Part shown: positions 38,084-45,884 of the stretch, piece by piece
Numbering within the stretch: the first letter of the stretch is position 1
How the letters are laid out: each line of letters begins with the position of its first letter
Source: Ignavibacteriota bacterium
Lineage (GTDB): Bacteria > Bacteroidota > Ignavibacteria > Tepidaquicellales > Tepidaquicellaceae
Length of the DNA: 64,000 nucleotides
NCBI GenBank assembly: GCA_026390735.1
Contig: JAPLFJ010000046.1
Location: 24,034 to 88,033 of the forward strand
Reading direction: 5' to 3'
The notes under the pieces: generated by a model
The model's database searches: none
Seen by the model: only the letters and a program-made list of their open reading frames with translations
What the model was told of the DNA's origin: nothing
Made by a program: the position numbers and the translations under genes

Positions 38084-38150
38084 CCTTGTTTTATATTTCT
38101 TCATTACTTTGCCACTCCTTCACTCCGTCTCTTTGTCACCCCTCTTTGAG
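38084..38150. repeat. GACAAAG/GGAGTG repeat word in the pseI 3' end and spacer
   Basis: On the minus strand the text GGTGACAAAGAGACGGAGTG, then AAGGAGTGGCAAAGTAATG, runs across the stop codon of the synthase gene. A related text, AAGTAACAAAGTGACAAAGG, lies in the next spacer at about 37157-37180. The motifs share the GACAAAG and GCAAAGTAA units, so I regard them as one spacer-word family. The last residues of PseI (about KRGDKETE) are written in this word. Confidence 0.5.
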
Positions 38151-39169
38151 ACCATCTCCCAGTTAAGAGGCTCCCCTCTTTCAACATCCTTACTCGCAAT
38201 TTTGCCAATAATTTCATTATAATATTTTGGATGTAATCCATAACCCGGTCTGATCGATCTGATATTAGTCTCAGTAAATACGTCACCAGCTTTTATATCC
38301 TTAACTACAAATAACGATCTGCCAAACACTTTGCCCTTTTTCGCTTTTTCTGTAATCTCGTATTCAACTTTCCCCAGAGCTTTTTCTACTTCTCTAATTG
38401 ATTTTACCATTTCCTTAAATTCTTTTGGCTCTAATGAGAATGCAGCATCGGGACCGCCAATATTTTTATCCAGTATAAAATGTTTTTCTACAATTTTTGC
38501 ACCTAAAGATACTGCTGCAATGGGTAACGATATTCCAAGAGAATGGTCAGAAAGTCCGGTTATAACTCCGAATCTTTTTGCCATATCAGGTATCGTTTTT
38601 AAATTTGCTTCGTCGACAGGTGCTGGATAAGCTGATGTACATTTTAACAATGCTATCTGATTGTTTCCTGAATTCCTGCAAGCATTTATTGCTAGTTCTA
38701 TATCTTCAAGTTCTGCTATACCCGTTGAAATAATCATTGGCTTACCTTTAGTAGCCATATATTCAATAAGAGGTATATCCTGAATTTCAAACGAGGCAAC
38801 TTTATAAATCGGGTTACCAATTTCTTCAAGAAAATCTACAGCACTTCTGTCGAAAGGTGTCGAAAAACATACTAATCCTAAACTTCTTGCCTTTTCAAAT
38901 AATTCTTTGTGCCATTCCCAGGGCGTATATGCTTCTTTATACAAATTGTATAGTGTCTTGCCGTCCCATAATTCTGTTCCACGAATTTTAAAATAATCTT
39001 TATCACTATCTATCGTCATAGTGTCTGGTGTATATGTCTGAAATTTTATAGCATTTGCACCGCATTCTTTCACAGCTTCAATTGTTTTCAAAGCAGTTTT
39101 TAAATTATGGTTGTGATTTGCAGATAGTTCAGCTATAATGAATATTCCGTTATTATCAAAAAAAACCAT
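38120..39169 (-). CDS. pseI: Pseudaminic acid synthase (NeuB family)
   Basis: A 349-residue protein. IIAELSANHNHNLKTALKTI has the catalytic Glu14, and NAIKFQTYTPDTMTID is the version of this motif typical of PseI, not NeuB. The C-terminal SAF domain is present (RSLFVVKDIKAGDVFTETNI). It condenses the free 2,4-diacetamido sugar released by PseG with phosphoenolpyruvate to give pseudaminic acid. The last residues (KRGDKETE) come from a spacer-repeat sequence and are not conserved-looking. It is followed by the aldo/keto reductase and lies 1 nt from the PIG-L gene upstream. Confidence 0.9.
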   Translation of the reverse strand: MVFFDNNGIFIIAELSANHNHNLKTALKTIEAVKECGANAIKFQTYTPDTMTIDSDKDYFKIRGTELWDGKTLYNLYKEAYTPWEWHKELFEKARSLGLVCFSTPFDRSAVDFLEEIGNPIYKVASFEIQDIPLIEYMATKGKPMIISTGIAELEDIELAINACRNSGNNQIALLKCTSAYPAPVDEANLKTIPDMAKRFGVITGLSDHSLGISLPIAAVSLGAKIVEKHFILDKNIGGPDAAFSLEPKEFKEMVKSIREVEKALGKVEYEITEKAKKGKVFGRSLFVVKDIKAGDVFTETNIRSIRPGYGLHPKYYNEIIGKIASKDVERGEPLNWEMVSKRGDKETE

Positions 39170-39170
39170 A

Positions 39171-39881
39171 TTAAATAATTCCTCTAATCAATTTGAATGC
39201 TTCGGCATATTTTTTCCCAATAACTATTCCCCATCTTTTAGAAAATATTTCTAACGATTCAGGTGATCTTGGATGAGGGTATTTTCTTCTTTCATACTGA
39301 TAAGTCTCCATTGCTTTTATTTTAGCTTGCAGATTTTGCTTCGATATTTCAACAAACATATTTGGCATAAACATTTTTGAAACATTATATTCCTGCCATT
39401 CAGTAGATGAAAATGTTTCGATTGTTAAAATATTCTTCACACTTTCAGTAACTAATGGGCGACAGGCTGTTAACACAGCGTTAAATGTGACCCTATGATC
39501 TACATTCAAATCTTCAGAATGATGAGTAATCGCTATATCCGGTTTAAAAACATTCTTTTCTTTTTCGATAACCTTAACAATATCTAATAAATCAACAGAA
39601 TCAAATCTGTTATCGGGAAAATCAAACGCCGATGTTTTCTCGTAGCCGATTATTTTAGATGCGTGTTTAATATTCTTCCGATGGATTAAAAGTTCTTTTT
39701 CCCAACTTTGTGTATCCCTTTTGTCATTTCTTGAAGTTATTCCTTCGCCAAGTATCAGACATCTTACTCTGCATTTATTCTCTTTTACTAACTTGTTAAT
39801 TGTTCCACCTGCACCTAATACTTCATCATCAGGATGGGCAACAACAACTAGTACTTTACTGTTTTTTTGAAATTCTAACAT
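39171..39881 (-). CDS. PIG-L family deacetylase
   Basis: A 236-residue protein with the zinc-binding AHPDDEVLGAGG at residues 15-26 and the later HHSEDLNVDHRVT, which supplies further metal ligands. PIG-L enzymes remove acetyl from N-acetylated sugars (as in GlcNAc-PI deacetylase and BshB). It overlaps the formyltransferase-like gene by 26 nt. Paired with it, it may replace an N-acetyl with another acyl group on the nonulosonate or a precursor. It has no signal peptide and should be cytoplasmic. Confidence 0.83.
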   Translation of the reverse strand: MLEFQKNSKVLVVVAHPDDEVLGAGGTINKLVKENKCRVRCLILGEGITSRNDKRDTQSWEKELLIHRKNIKHASKIIGYEKTSAFDFPDNRFDSVDLLDIVKVIEKEKNVFKPDIAITHHSEDLNVDHRVTFNAVLTACRPLVTESVKNILTIETFSSTEWQEYNVSKMFMPNMFVEISKQNLQAKIKAMETYQYERRKYPHPRSPESLEIFSKRWGIVIGKKYAEAFKLIRGII

Positions 39882-40554
39882 TTGCCGTAATTGTTTTATC
39901 CGATTTTAATAATGCTTTTGTAAATTCATACTTGAAATATTTTGTTTCCAGAAATGCCTTTGGATATCCTTCGGCATCCAGCATCCTGATATAATTATAT
40001 ACTTCCTCTCCATTCTTTAATTGAGATATATTACTTTGTTCAGGTTTTCTTCTTTGAAAATATGTCGGTTTACCTTTTTGAGGTTTTGGCTTTATACTAT
40101 TTCTGATAATATTAATAATCATTTCTGAAATTATATTATTAGTCCTTTCAAAAATTTCCTGTGCACTTCCTTTTAGATTTAAATTCTTCTTTAAGTAAAT
40201 ATCACCAGTATCTATTGAGTCAGTTACTTTTAAAGCTGATAATTTAGTTGATTTAAAACCCCTGGCAATAAGATTCTGTAGAGGACTCCCGCCTCTTCCA
40301 AATGGTAAATCTGTCATGTGAAATACAATACATGGATATTTTTCAAAGATGTCTTTTTTAATAAAATAAGACCAATGAGGGATAAATATAATATCAGGTT
40401 TTAATTTATTTATCTTATCTATAGTGAATTTGTTTTTATTATTAATTAATGTCCATTTATAATCCGTGTTTTCCTTAAGGTATTCATACAATTTAATATT
40501 CCACTTCTTTTCTGTTAGCAATATAAATTTCTGCATTCCTAGCCTAGTATTCAT
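39856..40554 (-). CDS. Formyltransferase-like protein
   Basis: A 232-residue protein of the formyltransferase fold. The segment CIVFHMTDLPFGRGGSPLQN aligns with the catalytic loop: His79 is kept, but the usual Asn two residues before it is Val77. TDSIDTGDIYLKK supplies the Asp region. The C-terminal part has a conserved YIRMLDAEGYPKAF stretch typical of sugar formyltransferases. Activity may be altered; another acyl donor is possible. The ATG at 40554 or the later ATG (residue 7) could be the start. It overlaps the PIG-L gene by 26 nt. Confidence 0.72.
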   Translation of the reverse strand: MNTRLGMQKFILLTEKKWNIKLYEYLKENTDYKWTLINNKNKFTIDKINKLKPDIIFIPHWSYFIKKDIFEKYPCIVFHMTDLPFGRGGSPLQNLIARGFKSTKLSALKVTDSIDTGDIYLKKNLNLKGSAQEIFERTNNIISEMIINIIRNSIKPKPQKGKPTYFQRRKPEQSNISQLKNGEEVYNYIRMLDAEGYPKAFLETKYFKYEFTKALLKSDKTITANVRISKKQ

Positions 40555-40599
40555 AAATCAAATGAAAGTATCGATTTAGTAAATTGAGCAATAATAGTT

Positions 40600-41055
40600 T
40601 CATACTTTAAGAGTATACAAATATTTATCGGGGAATATTGTTTCGACAAAATTTAAATGAATAAATACTTTTGATGATGGCTTATTGTCTTTTTTCACTT
40701 CTGCTAAAATATAATCTATATTTTCCCATGAACTTTTAATTTCTTCAATACCCATTTGTACTATTCTCTTTCCGTATCCCTTACCACGTTCATCTTGTGC
40801 AATAAAATAATCAACTGAACACCCGCGACTATTTCTTTCAAACCTAATTTGTCCAATAGGTTTATCGGATAATTCTAGAATAAATATTGCAGCATTATTT
40901 GAATCATTAAGTTTTTTGCTGTACCATTTTTCATGTTCCTCCATTGTAATCTTTTGACTGTTAAAAGAATTAGACCTCATGTCCATATCATTTGCCCAGT
41001 CCAATAATAACTTGGAATCGCTGAATATTGCATTTCTAAGTTTTAGATTATTCAA
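40600..41055 (-). CDS. pseH: PseH-like GNAT acetyltransferase
   Basis: A 151-residue GNAT protein. IGQIRFERNSRGCSVDYFI and the acetyl-CoA loop DERGKGYGKRIVQM are clear. Its size, the opening LRNAIFSDSKLLLDWAND and its overlap with PseG suggest PseH, which acetylates the 4-amino group of UDP-4-amino-4,6-dideoxy-AltNAc. The start is TTG 41055, overlapping the PseG stop by 8 nt. Confidence 0.75.
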   Translation of the reverse strand: MNNLKLRNAIFSDSKLLLDWANDMDMRSNSFNSQKITMEEHEKWYSKKLNDSNNAAIFILELSDKPIGQIRFERNSRGCSVDYFIAQDERGKGYGKRIVQMGIEEIKSSWENIDYILAEVKKDNKPSSKVFIHLNFVETIFPDKYLYTLKV

Positions 41056-42028
41056 ACGCTGATATATCGAATAATTTGACCTGTAATTCGTTTAGGTATT
41101 TTAAATCATTAAAATCCGAGTTGATAATTCGTTCAAGTTTTTCAGTCATTAAATTGTCTGCCCATCCAAGTGATATAACATAATTACTTTTTGACAATTC
41201 TTCAATAATTATTCTTTGGTTTTCTGCAATTCCGATTACTAGCGGTTTCTTCTTGTAGTAAAGTAATTCCCAGACTGTACTTCCACCTGCTGTTATTGCT
41301 ATATCGCACCAAAGAAAATCTGTTTGAATTTTGTTTGTAATAGTACTATGTGTATAATTTATATTTGAATTCGTAAGTTTAGTTACGTGTTCTTCAATTT
41401 TGGAAATTACTTTAATATTTAATGGTCTATTAGCATTTTTATCAAATATATTTAGTATTTCATCAATCGGAAAGTATAAATCGCTTCCTCCTTTTAAAAT
41501 AAGTATATTATTGGGCTTATGATTTATGTCATTACATGAATTACTTTTAGCATTGTTAATGATTTCTCTTCGAAGTAAAACATTATTTGTTCCTAAAAAC
41601 AATCTTGTATAATCTTCTTTTGAATATTTAAAAATTTTATCCGCATCATAATTTTGATTCAAAACAATATCACTCATATAATGACACTCGCAAACATCAT
41701 CAATACACATTAATTTAAATCCTGCTACCTTAATAACCTTCTGATATTCCGTCTTGAATTTATATCCGTCTGTTATAACCCAGTCTGCTTTTAAATCTTT
41801 TCCTCTTTTAGCTGTGTATTTGGCATCTTCTATAGTATCTTCTTCACTAAAGCATATTAAATCAAAACCTTCTCTTTTAATTCTGTTCTTTAAACTTTCA
41901 TTTTCAGACTGTGTCAGAAAATAGACAATATGTCCTTCATCTATCAACATCTGCCCCAAAGCTATGGATCTCATAACGTGTCCCGTACCAATCTCGTTAG
42001 ATGCATCAGCCCGTATCAAAAACTTCAT
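41048..42028 (-). CDS. pseG: UDP-2,4-diacetamido-2,4,6-trideoxy-altropyranose hydrolase
   Basis: A 326-residue GT-B-fold hydrolase. FLIRADASNEIGTGHVMRS holds the catalytic His17 in the GTGHVMR motif, and ITAGGSTVWELLYYKKKPLV is the nucleotide-binding loop of PseG/SpsG. It removes UDP from the diacetamido sugar to provide the PseI substrate. It overlaps the PseH-like gene by 8 nt; a 60-nt spacer separates it from the upstream SGNH gene. Confidence 0.9.
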   Translation of the reverse strand: MKFLIRADASNEIGTGHVMRSIALGQMLIDEGHIVYFLTQSENESLKNRIKREGFDLICFSEEDTIEDAKYTAKRGKDLKADWVITDGYKFKTEYQKVIKVAGFKLMCIDDVCECHYMSDIVLNQNYDADKIFKYSKEDYTRLFLGTNNVLLRREIINNAKSNSCNDINHKPNNILILKGGSDLYFPIDEILNIFDKNANRPLNIKVISKIEEHVTKLTNSNINYTHSTITNKIQTDFLWCDIAITAGGSTVWELLYYKKKPLVIGIAENQRIIIEELSKSNYVISLGWADNLMTEKLERIINSDFNDLKYLNELQVKLFDISAFE

Positions 42029-42088
42029 TTTTCTGTTAACTTATATTTTATTGTTTCTAATGTAGTTAAATTTTTATATTTATTATGT

Positions 42089-43075
42089 CTATATTGCATC
42101 TTTGTCTTTTTTAAATATCTCATGCTTTATTTTAGTAGCGACAATGTTTGAAAATAATATTGCTCCATTATGATTCAAATGTCCAATATCATAAAATAAG
42201 TCTATTTTATTAATAAATGTTGTATCCTTTGAAAAATCCCAGAAAGTGATATTTTCCGACGAACAGATTCCTTTACATATTTCAAGATCTTGTAATCTAT
42301 TATATTTTTGGAATATGGGTGAATAAGATACTATAACTATTGCACCTGAACTTTTTGCTAATTGTATAAACTCTCTAAATGAATTGAATTTATTTGTATC
42401 AACTTTTAAAGATGTTGAATTATCAACATCTGCAATCTTTGCTTTTACTTCACCATATAAAGCTATATAACCTTTATTATTTTTGTCTTCTGCATTTATG
42501 GGCTCTTTGTTTTCCAAATTCCCATATATTATTGTTCGTATTTCTGAGTTAAATGGATATATTTCAGACACCAGTTTTATTCTTTCAAACTGACTTTTTA
42601 GTTCAATTATATTCCTTATTTCTTCATGTGTTTTATAGTATGGTAGTAAAGATGACAAATAATCGTACTGCTCTGCTTTCCCTTCTTCTCCTGCAAAATC
42701 TAATACAATTAATTTAGGTGTGTATCGTTTTAAAACAGATTTTAGGATTGCTGTTTGATAGAATATTCCGCTCATTTCTCGTCCCGTATTATAGGCTGTC
42801 ATTTTCAGCGAATCCTCTAATAAACCAGATATATAATGGTGATTAGCACGCGATGATCCAAAAATCAATATTTCGGCATTTGTTTTCTCCATTGAATAAG
42901 TTGTTCTGTAATGGTATCCCCGGCTTTCCCTAAAGTAATAATGCCTTAATATATGGCCAATTGCAAAATCAAGAACAAATACAATTGAAATTATTAGTAT
43001 AATATTTAATACAAGTTTTCTGATTATTAATTCTCTAAAATTTAAAATATATAAATTGCCTGCCGTCAAATGCAC
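42089..43075 (-). CDS. Membrane-anchored SGNH-like protein, MBOAT partner
   Basis: A 328-residue protein with one N-terminal membrane helix (about residues 20-40) and a periplasmic domain. EILIFGSSRANHHYISG gives the serine motif and FYDIGHLNHNGA the Asp-x-x-His pair. It resembles the protein at 33405-34364 in layout. The start is uncertain: GTG 43075 overlaps the MBOAT gene by 41 nt, and no ATG occurs until well into the mature domain. It works with the MBOAT just upstream in O-acetylation. Confidence 0.75.
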   Translation of the reverse strand: MHLTAGNLYILNFRELIIRKLVLNIILIISIVFVLDFAIGHILRHYYFRESRGYHYRTTYSMEKTNAEILIFGSSRANHHYISGLLEDSLKMTAYNTGREMSGIFYQTAILKSVLKRYTPKLIVLDFAGEEGKAEQYDYLSSLLPYYKTHEEIRNIIELKSQFERIKLVSEIYPFNSEIRTIIYGNLENKEPINAEDKNNKGYIALYGEVKAKIADVDNSTSLKVDTNKFNSFREFIQLAKSSGAIVIVSYSPIFQKYNRLQDLEICKGICSSENITFWDFSKDTTFINKIDLFYDIGHLNHNGAILFSNIVATKIKHEIFKKDKDAI

Positions 43076-44519
43076 CTATTAAAAGGATGATAATAATAGT
43101 CAAACTATAAGATAAAACCCGGACATATTTACGTTTATTTTTAAAGAATAAAAACCGGGAAGGCATATATTCATCAGTGAAATCTTTTAAAAGTAAAATT
43201 GATATTCCGAACAAACAAAAGAGCAATGTTGATGGAACACCCCTAAAAAACGCTCCATCATTTTTAAAAATACTGTTTATTATATGAAATGCATCTTTTA
43301 ATGTCTCAGATCTGAAAAATATCATCGAAAAGGTAAAACAAATAAATGTGAAACTGATACCTATGATGTTATCAATTAAAGAAGGAATACTTTTTCTCAT
43401 TTTTCTGCGTACCTTTCGGGTTAAAAATTCTATGGTCATAATTATTCCAAAAAATAATCCAAATATTACAAAATTCCAGCTTGCTCCATGCCATATTCCG
43501 CAAATAGTCATAGTTATTATAATTCCTGTTATATATGATACATATTCTGATATTTTTTGCTTTACAGCTTTCTTCATTAACTCCCGCACGAGAGAATAAC
43601 TTATTGGCAGAAATATATAATCTCTTAGCCAGTTTGATAGTGAAATGTGCCATCGCCTCCAAAAATCGGTTATTGAATTAGCAGTTAATGGACGATTAAA
43701 GTTTTCAATCAATCTATATCCCAATATCAAAGCAGATCCTATGGCGATTTCAGTATATCCTGAAAAGTCTGCATATAGTTGAAAAACGAAAAAAACAGAG
43801 GCAGCTAATAAAGTTACTCCCGAATGATATTCATAATTATTGAAAACTGCATCGGTATAAATGGCTAAATGATTAGCAATAACCAATTTCAAAAACAAAC
43901 CCCACAAAATTCTTTTAAAACCTTCAACGGTCATTTCGTAATTAAATTCATTTTTTCCCCTTAATTGTGGTATAAAATGATGAGCTCGCTCAATTGGTCC
44001 TGAAAGTAATTTAGGGAAAAAAAGTAAATATGCGGCAAATATACCTAAATTCTTCTCTGCTCTTTGATTACCCCTTTTTAGTTCTATCAGGTAACCTATG
44101 GCCTGGAATGTAATGTATGATATACCCAATGGAATAAGCATTTGCAGAATCAAGGGCTGTTGGGAATCACCTTGTTTTGAGGATACAAAGCTATTAATAA
44201 GCCCTGAAATCTCAAAAGTAGTAGTAATAATAAAATTAATATATTTAAAAAAAATAAGTATACCTAGGTTGACGAATAAACCCGCTAAAAAATATAATTT
44301 CCTTCTTCCTGCCTTCGCTGATTTATCTATTAATATTCCGCAAATAAATGTTGTAAGAATAATTATGATTGGAATTGCAATAGTACTAATTCCCCCTATC
44401 ATATAGAAGATAACGCTTGATGATAATATTAGTATCCAGCGGTACTTGCCGGGTATGGAATAATTAAGTACAAATACTAAAGGAAGAAATATAAAATAAT
44501 TAATTGAATTAAATAGCAT
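43035..44519 (-). CDS. MBOAT family O-acyltransferase (AlgI-like)
   Basis: A 494-residue polytopic protein. PLGISYITFQAIGYLIELKR, LLFFPKLLSGPIERAHHFIP, YADFSGYTEIAIGSALILGY, FWRRWHISLSNWLRDYIFLP and CGIWHGASWNFVIFGLFFG are the MBOAT landmarks, with the WHG histidine intact. It passes acetyl groups across the membrane and the SGNH protein overlapping its 3' end receives them. It sits between PseC and PseG inside the nonulosonate genes, so O-acetylated pseudaminic acid is a reasonable guess. Confidence 0.88.
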   Translation of the reverse strand: MLFNSINYFIFLPLVFVLNYSIPGKYRWILILSSSVIFYMIGGISTIAIPIIIILTTFICGILIDKSAKAGRRKLYFLAGLFVNLGILIFFKYINFIITTTFEISGLINSFVSSKQGDSQQPLILQMLIPLGISYITFQAIGYLIELKRGNQRAEKNLGIFAAYLLFFPKLLSGPIERAHHFIPQLRGKNEFNYEMTVEGFKRILWGLFLKLVIANHLAIYTDAVFNNYEYHSGVTLLAASVFFVFQLYADFSGYTEIAIGSALILGYRLIENFNRPLTANSITDFWRRWHISLSNWLRDYIFLPISYSLVRELMKKAVKQKISEYVSYITGIIITMTICGIWHGASWNFVIFGLFFGIIMTIEFLTRKVRRKMRKSIPSLIDNIIGISFTFICFTFSMIFFRSETLKDAFHIINSIFKNDGAFFRGVPSTLLFCLFGISILLLKDFTDEYMPSRFLFFKNKRKYVRVLSYSLTIIIILLIGAFDGRQFIYFKF

Positions 44520-44590
44520 ATATACAATCAGGTTTTATGATGCTTTTGCATTTATTTTCTTTATCTCTTTTCACTTACTTACTAGTCTGT

Positions 44591-45883
44591 TTAAATGATA
44601 ACCTCTTTAATCTTTCTAACAATAATCCGCAAATCCACTTTGTTAAGCGACGGGTACATTGGTATTGAAATTTCCCTCTCGTAAAATTTTTCGGCTATTG
44701 GATAATCACCTTTTTTGAATCCATAATTATATCTGTAATATGGTTGAATGTGTAATGGGATATAATGCACCTGACAAATTATTCCTTTATTTTTCAATTC
44801 ATTAAATATCTGTATCTTATTCCTCTTAATCTTATTGAAATTTATCTGCAAAGGATACAAATGATATGAATGTTTAGTATTCTTCATTTCCGATGGAATG
44901 ATAAATCTTTCATCATTTTTAAAAGCCTCATCATAAAAATTCGCAATCTCTCTTCTCTTTTCCACAAACGTATCAAGCTTATTCAACTGGCTAATTCCCA
45001 ATGCACACTGAAAATCCGTTATCCTGTAATTATACCCCAGCATCTGCATTTCGTAATACCAGGGAGCTTCTTGGTGATTGGTGTTTGGTGATTGGTGATT
45101 GATATTTGGTTCTTCGTGCTTAGTTCTTTGTTCTTTGTGCTTCAATTCATAATTACTAATTACTAATTTCTCATTATCTTTTTCTAATTCATAATTCCTA
45201 ATTCTGAATTCTGAATTGCTCTTAACCATTCCATGGCTTCTCAATATCTTCACTCTCTCGTCAATTTCTTTATTGTTGGTAAGAACGGAACCGCCTTCTC
45301 CTGTTGTAATGTGCTTTACAGGATGATAGCTCTGGCAAACAACGTCAGCATATTTTGATGCATATTTTTCACTTCCGTAATATTTTGCTCCTAAAGCGTG
45401 GCAATTATCGTTAACGAGCTGAAACTCGTATTTATCCGCTAAGTATCTTAAACCTTTCCAATCGCAGGGCTGTCCTGCATAATCAACTGCAACTACTGCC
45501 TTTATTTTTTTCCTGCTCTTTAAATATTTTTTAATCTTTTTTTCGAGCTTATTTATATCAATAGTATAATACTTTTCATCTATATCTACAAAATCAGGTG
45601 TTGCTCCTGAATATAATACACAATTTGCACTTGCAAGAAAAGTAATTGGTGATGTAATGACTACATCGCCTGGTTTCCATCCTAATGCCAAACCTGCTAA
45701 ATGTAATGCAGCAGTCCCGTTACTTACTGCAGATACATGCTTTGCACCAAATTTGTTTCCAAGATTTTTTTCGAACTCCTGAACTTTTGGTCCCTGCGTA
45801 AGCCAGTCAGTTTTAAGGACTTTTACAACTTCTGCTATATCGTTTTTGTCAATACTCTGTTTGCCGTAGGAATACTTTCTCAT
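44591..45883 (-). CDS. pseC: UDP-4-amino-4,6-dideoxy-AltNAc transaminase with repeat-derived insertion
   Basis: A 430-residue DegT-fold enzyme. KTDWLTQGPKVQEFE, SPITFLASANCVLYSGA and QSYHPVKHITTGEGGSVLT with Schiff-base Lys190 mark PseC, which aminates the PseB product at C4. About 50 residues (222-272) between RSHGMVKSN and APWYYEMQMLGYNYRITD do not belong to the family. Their DNA (45068-45220) consists of the short repeat words that fill spacers elsewhere in this window. The usual length is about 385. The frame is kept, so the gene may still work if the loop tolerates the insert. Confidence 0.88.
   Translation of the reverse strand: MRKYSYGKQSIDKNDIAEVVKVLKTDWLTQGPKVQEFEKNLGNKFGAKHVSAVSNGTAALHLAGLALGWKPGDVVITSPITFLASANCVLYSGATPDFVDIDEKYYTIDINKLEKKIKKYLKSRKKIKAVVAVDYAGQPCDWKGLRYLADKYEFQLVNDNCHALGAKYYGSEKYASKYADVVCQSYHPVKHITTGEGGSVLTNNKEIDERVKILRSHGMVKSNSEFRIRNYELEKDNEKLVISNYELKHKEQRTKHEEPNINHQSPNTNHQEAPWYYEMQMLGYNYRITDFQCALGISQLNKLDTFVEKRREIANFYDEAFKNDERFIIPSEMKNTKHSYHLYPLQINFNKIKRNKIQIFNELKNKGIICQVHYIPLHIQPYYRYNYGFKKGDYPIAEKFYEREISIPMYPSLNKVDLRIIVRKIKEVII
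45068..45220. repeat. Spacer repeat words embedded in pseC
   Basis: On the plus strand this block holds GTGATTGG and GTTTGGTGATTGGTG units, then GTGCTTAGTTC and TTCTTTGTGC, then AATTACTAATTACTAATT and AATTCTGAATTCTGAATTGC. The same words build the noncoding spacers at 48940-49142, 51398-51611 and 60475-60950. Here they are translated in frame as a charged, Asn/His/Glu-rich stretch. Confidence 0.8.
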
Positions 45884-45884
45884 C

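Noticed and set aside
43372..43662. Alternative-frame ORF inside the MBOAT gene
   Set aside because: It is a shadow of the MBOAT coding sequence, which has all family motifs in the main frame.
45068..45220. Possibility that the repeat block in pseC is an assembly join between two gene halves
   Set aside because: The frame and order of PseC motifs are correct on both sides and the block keeps the frame, so a real insert is the simpler reading, though reads should confirm it.
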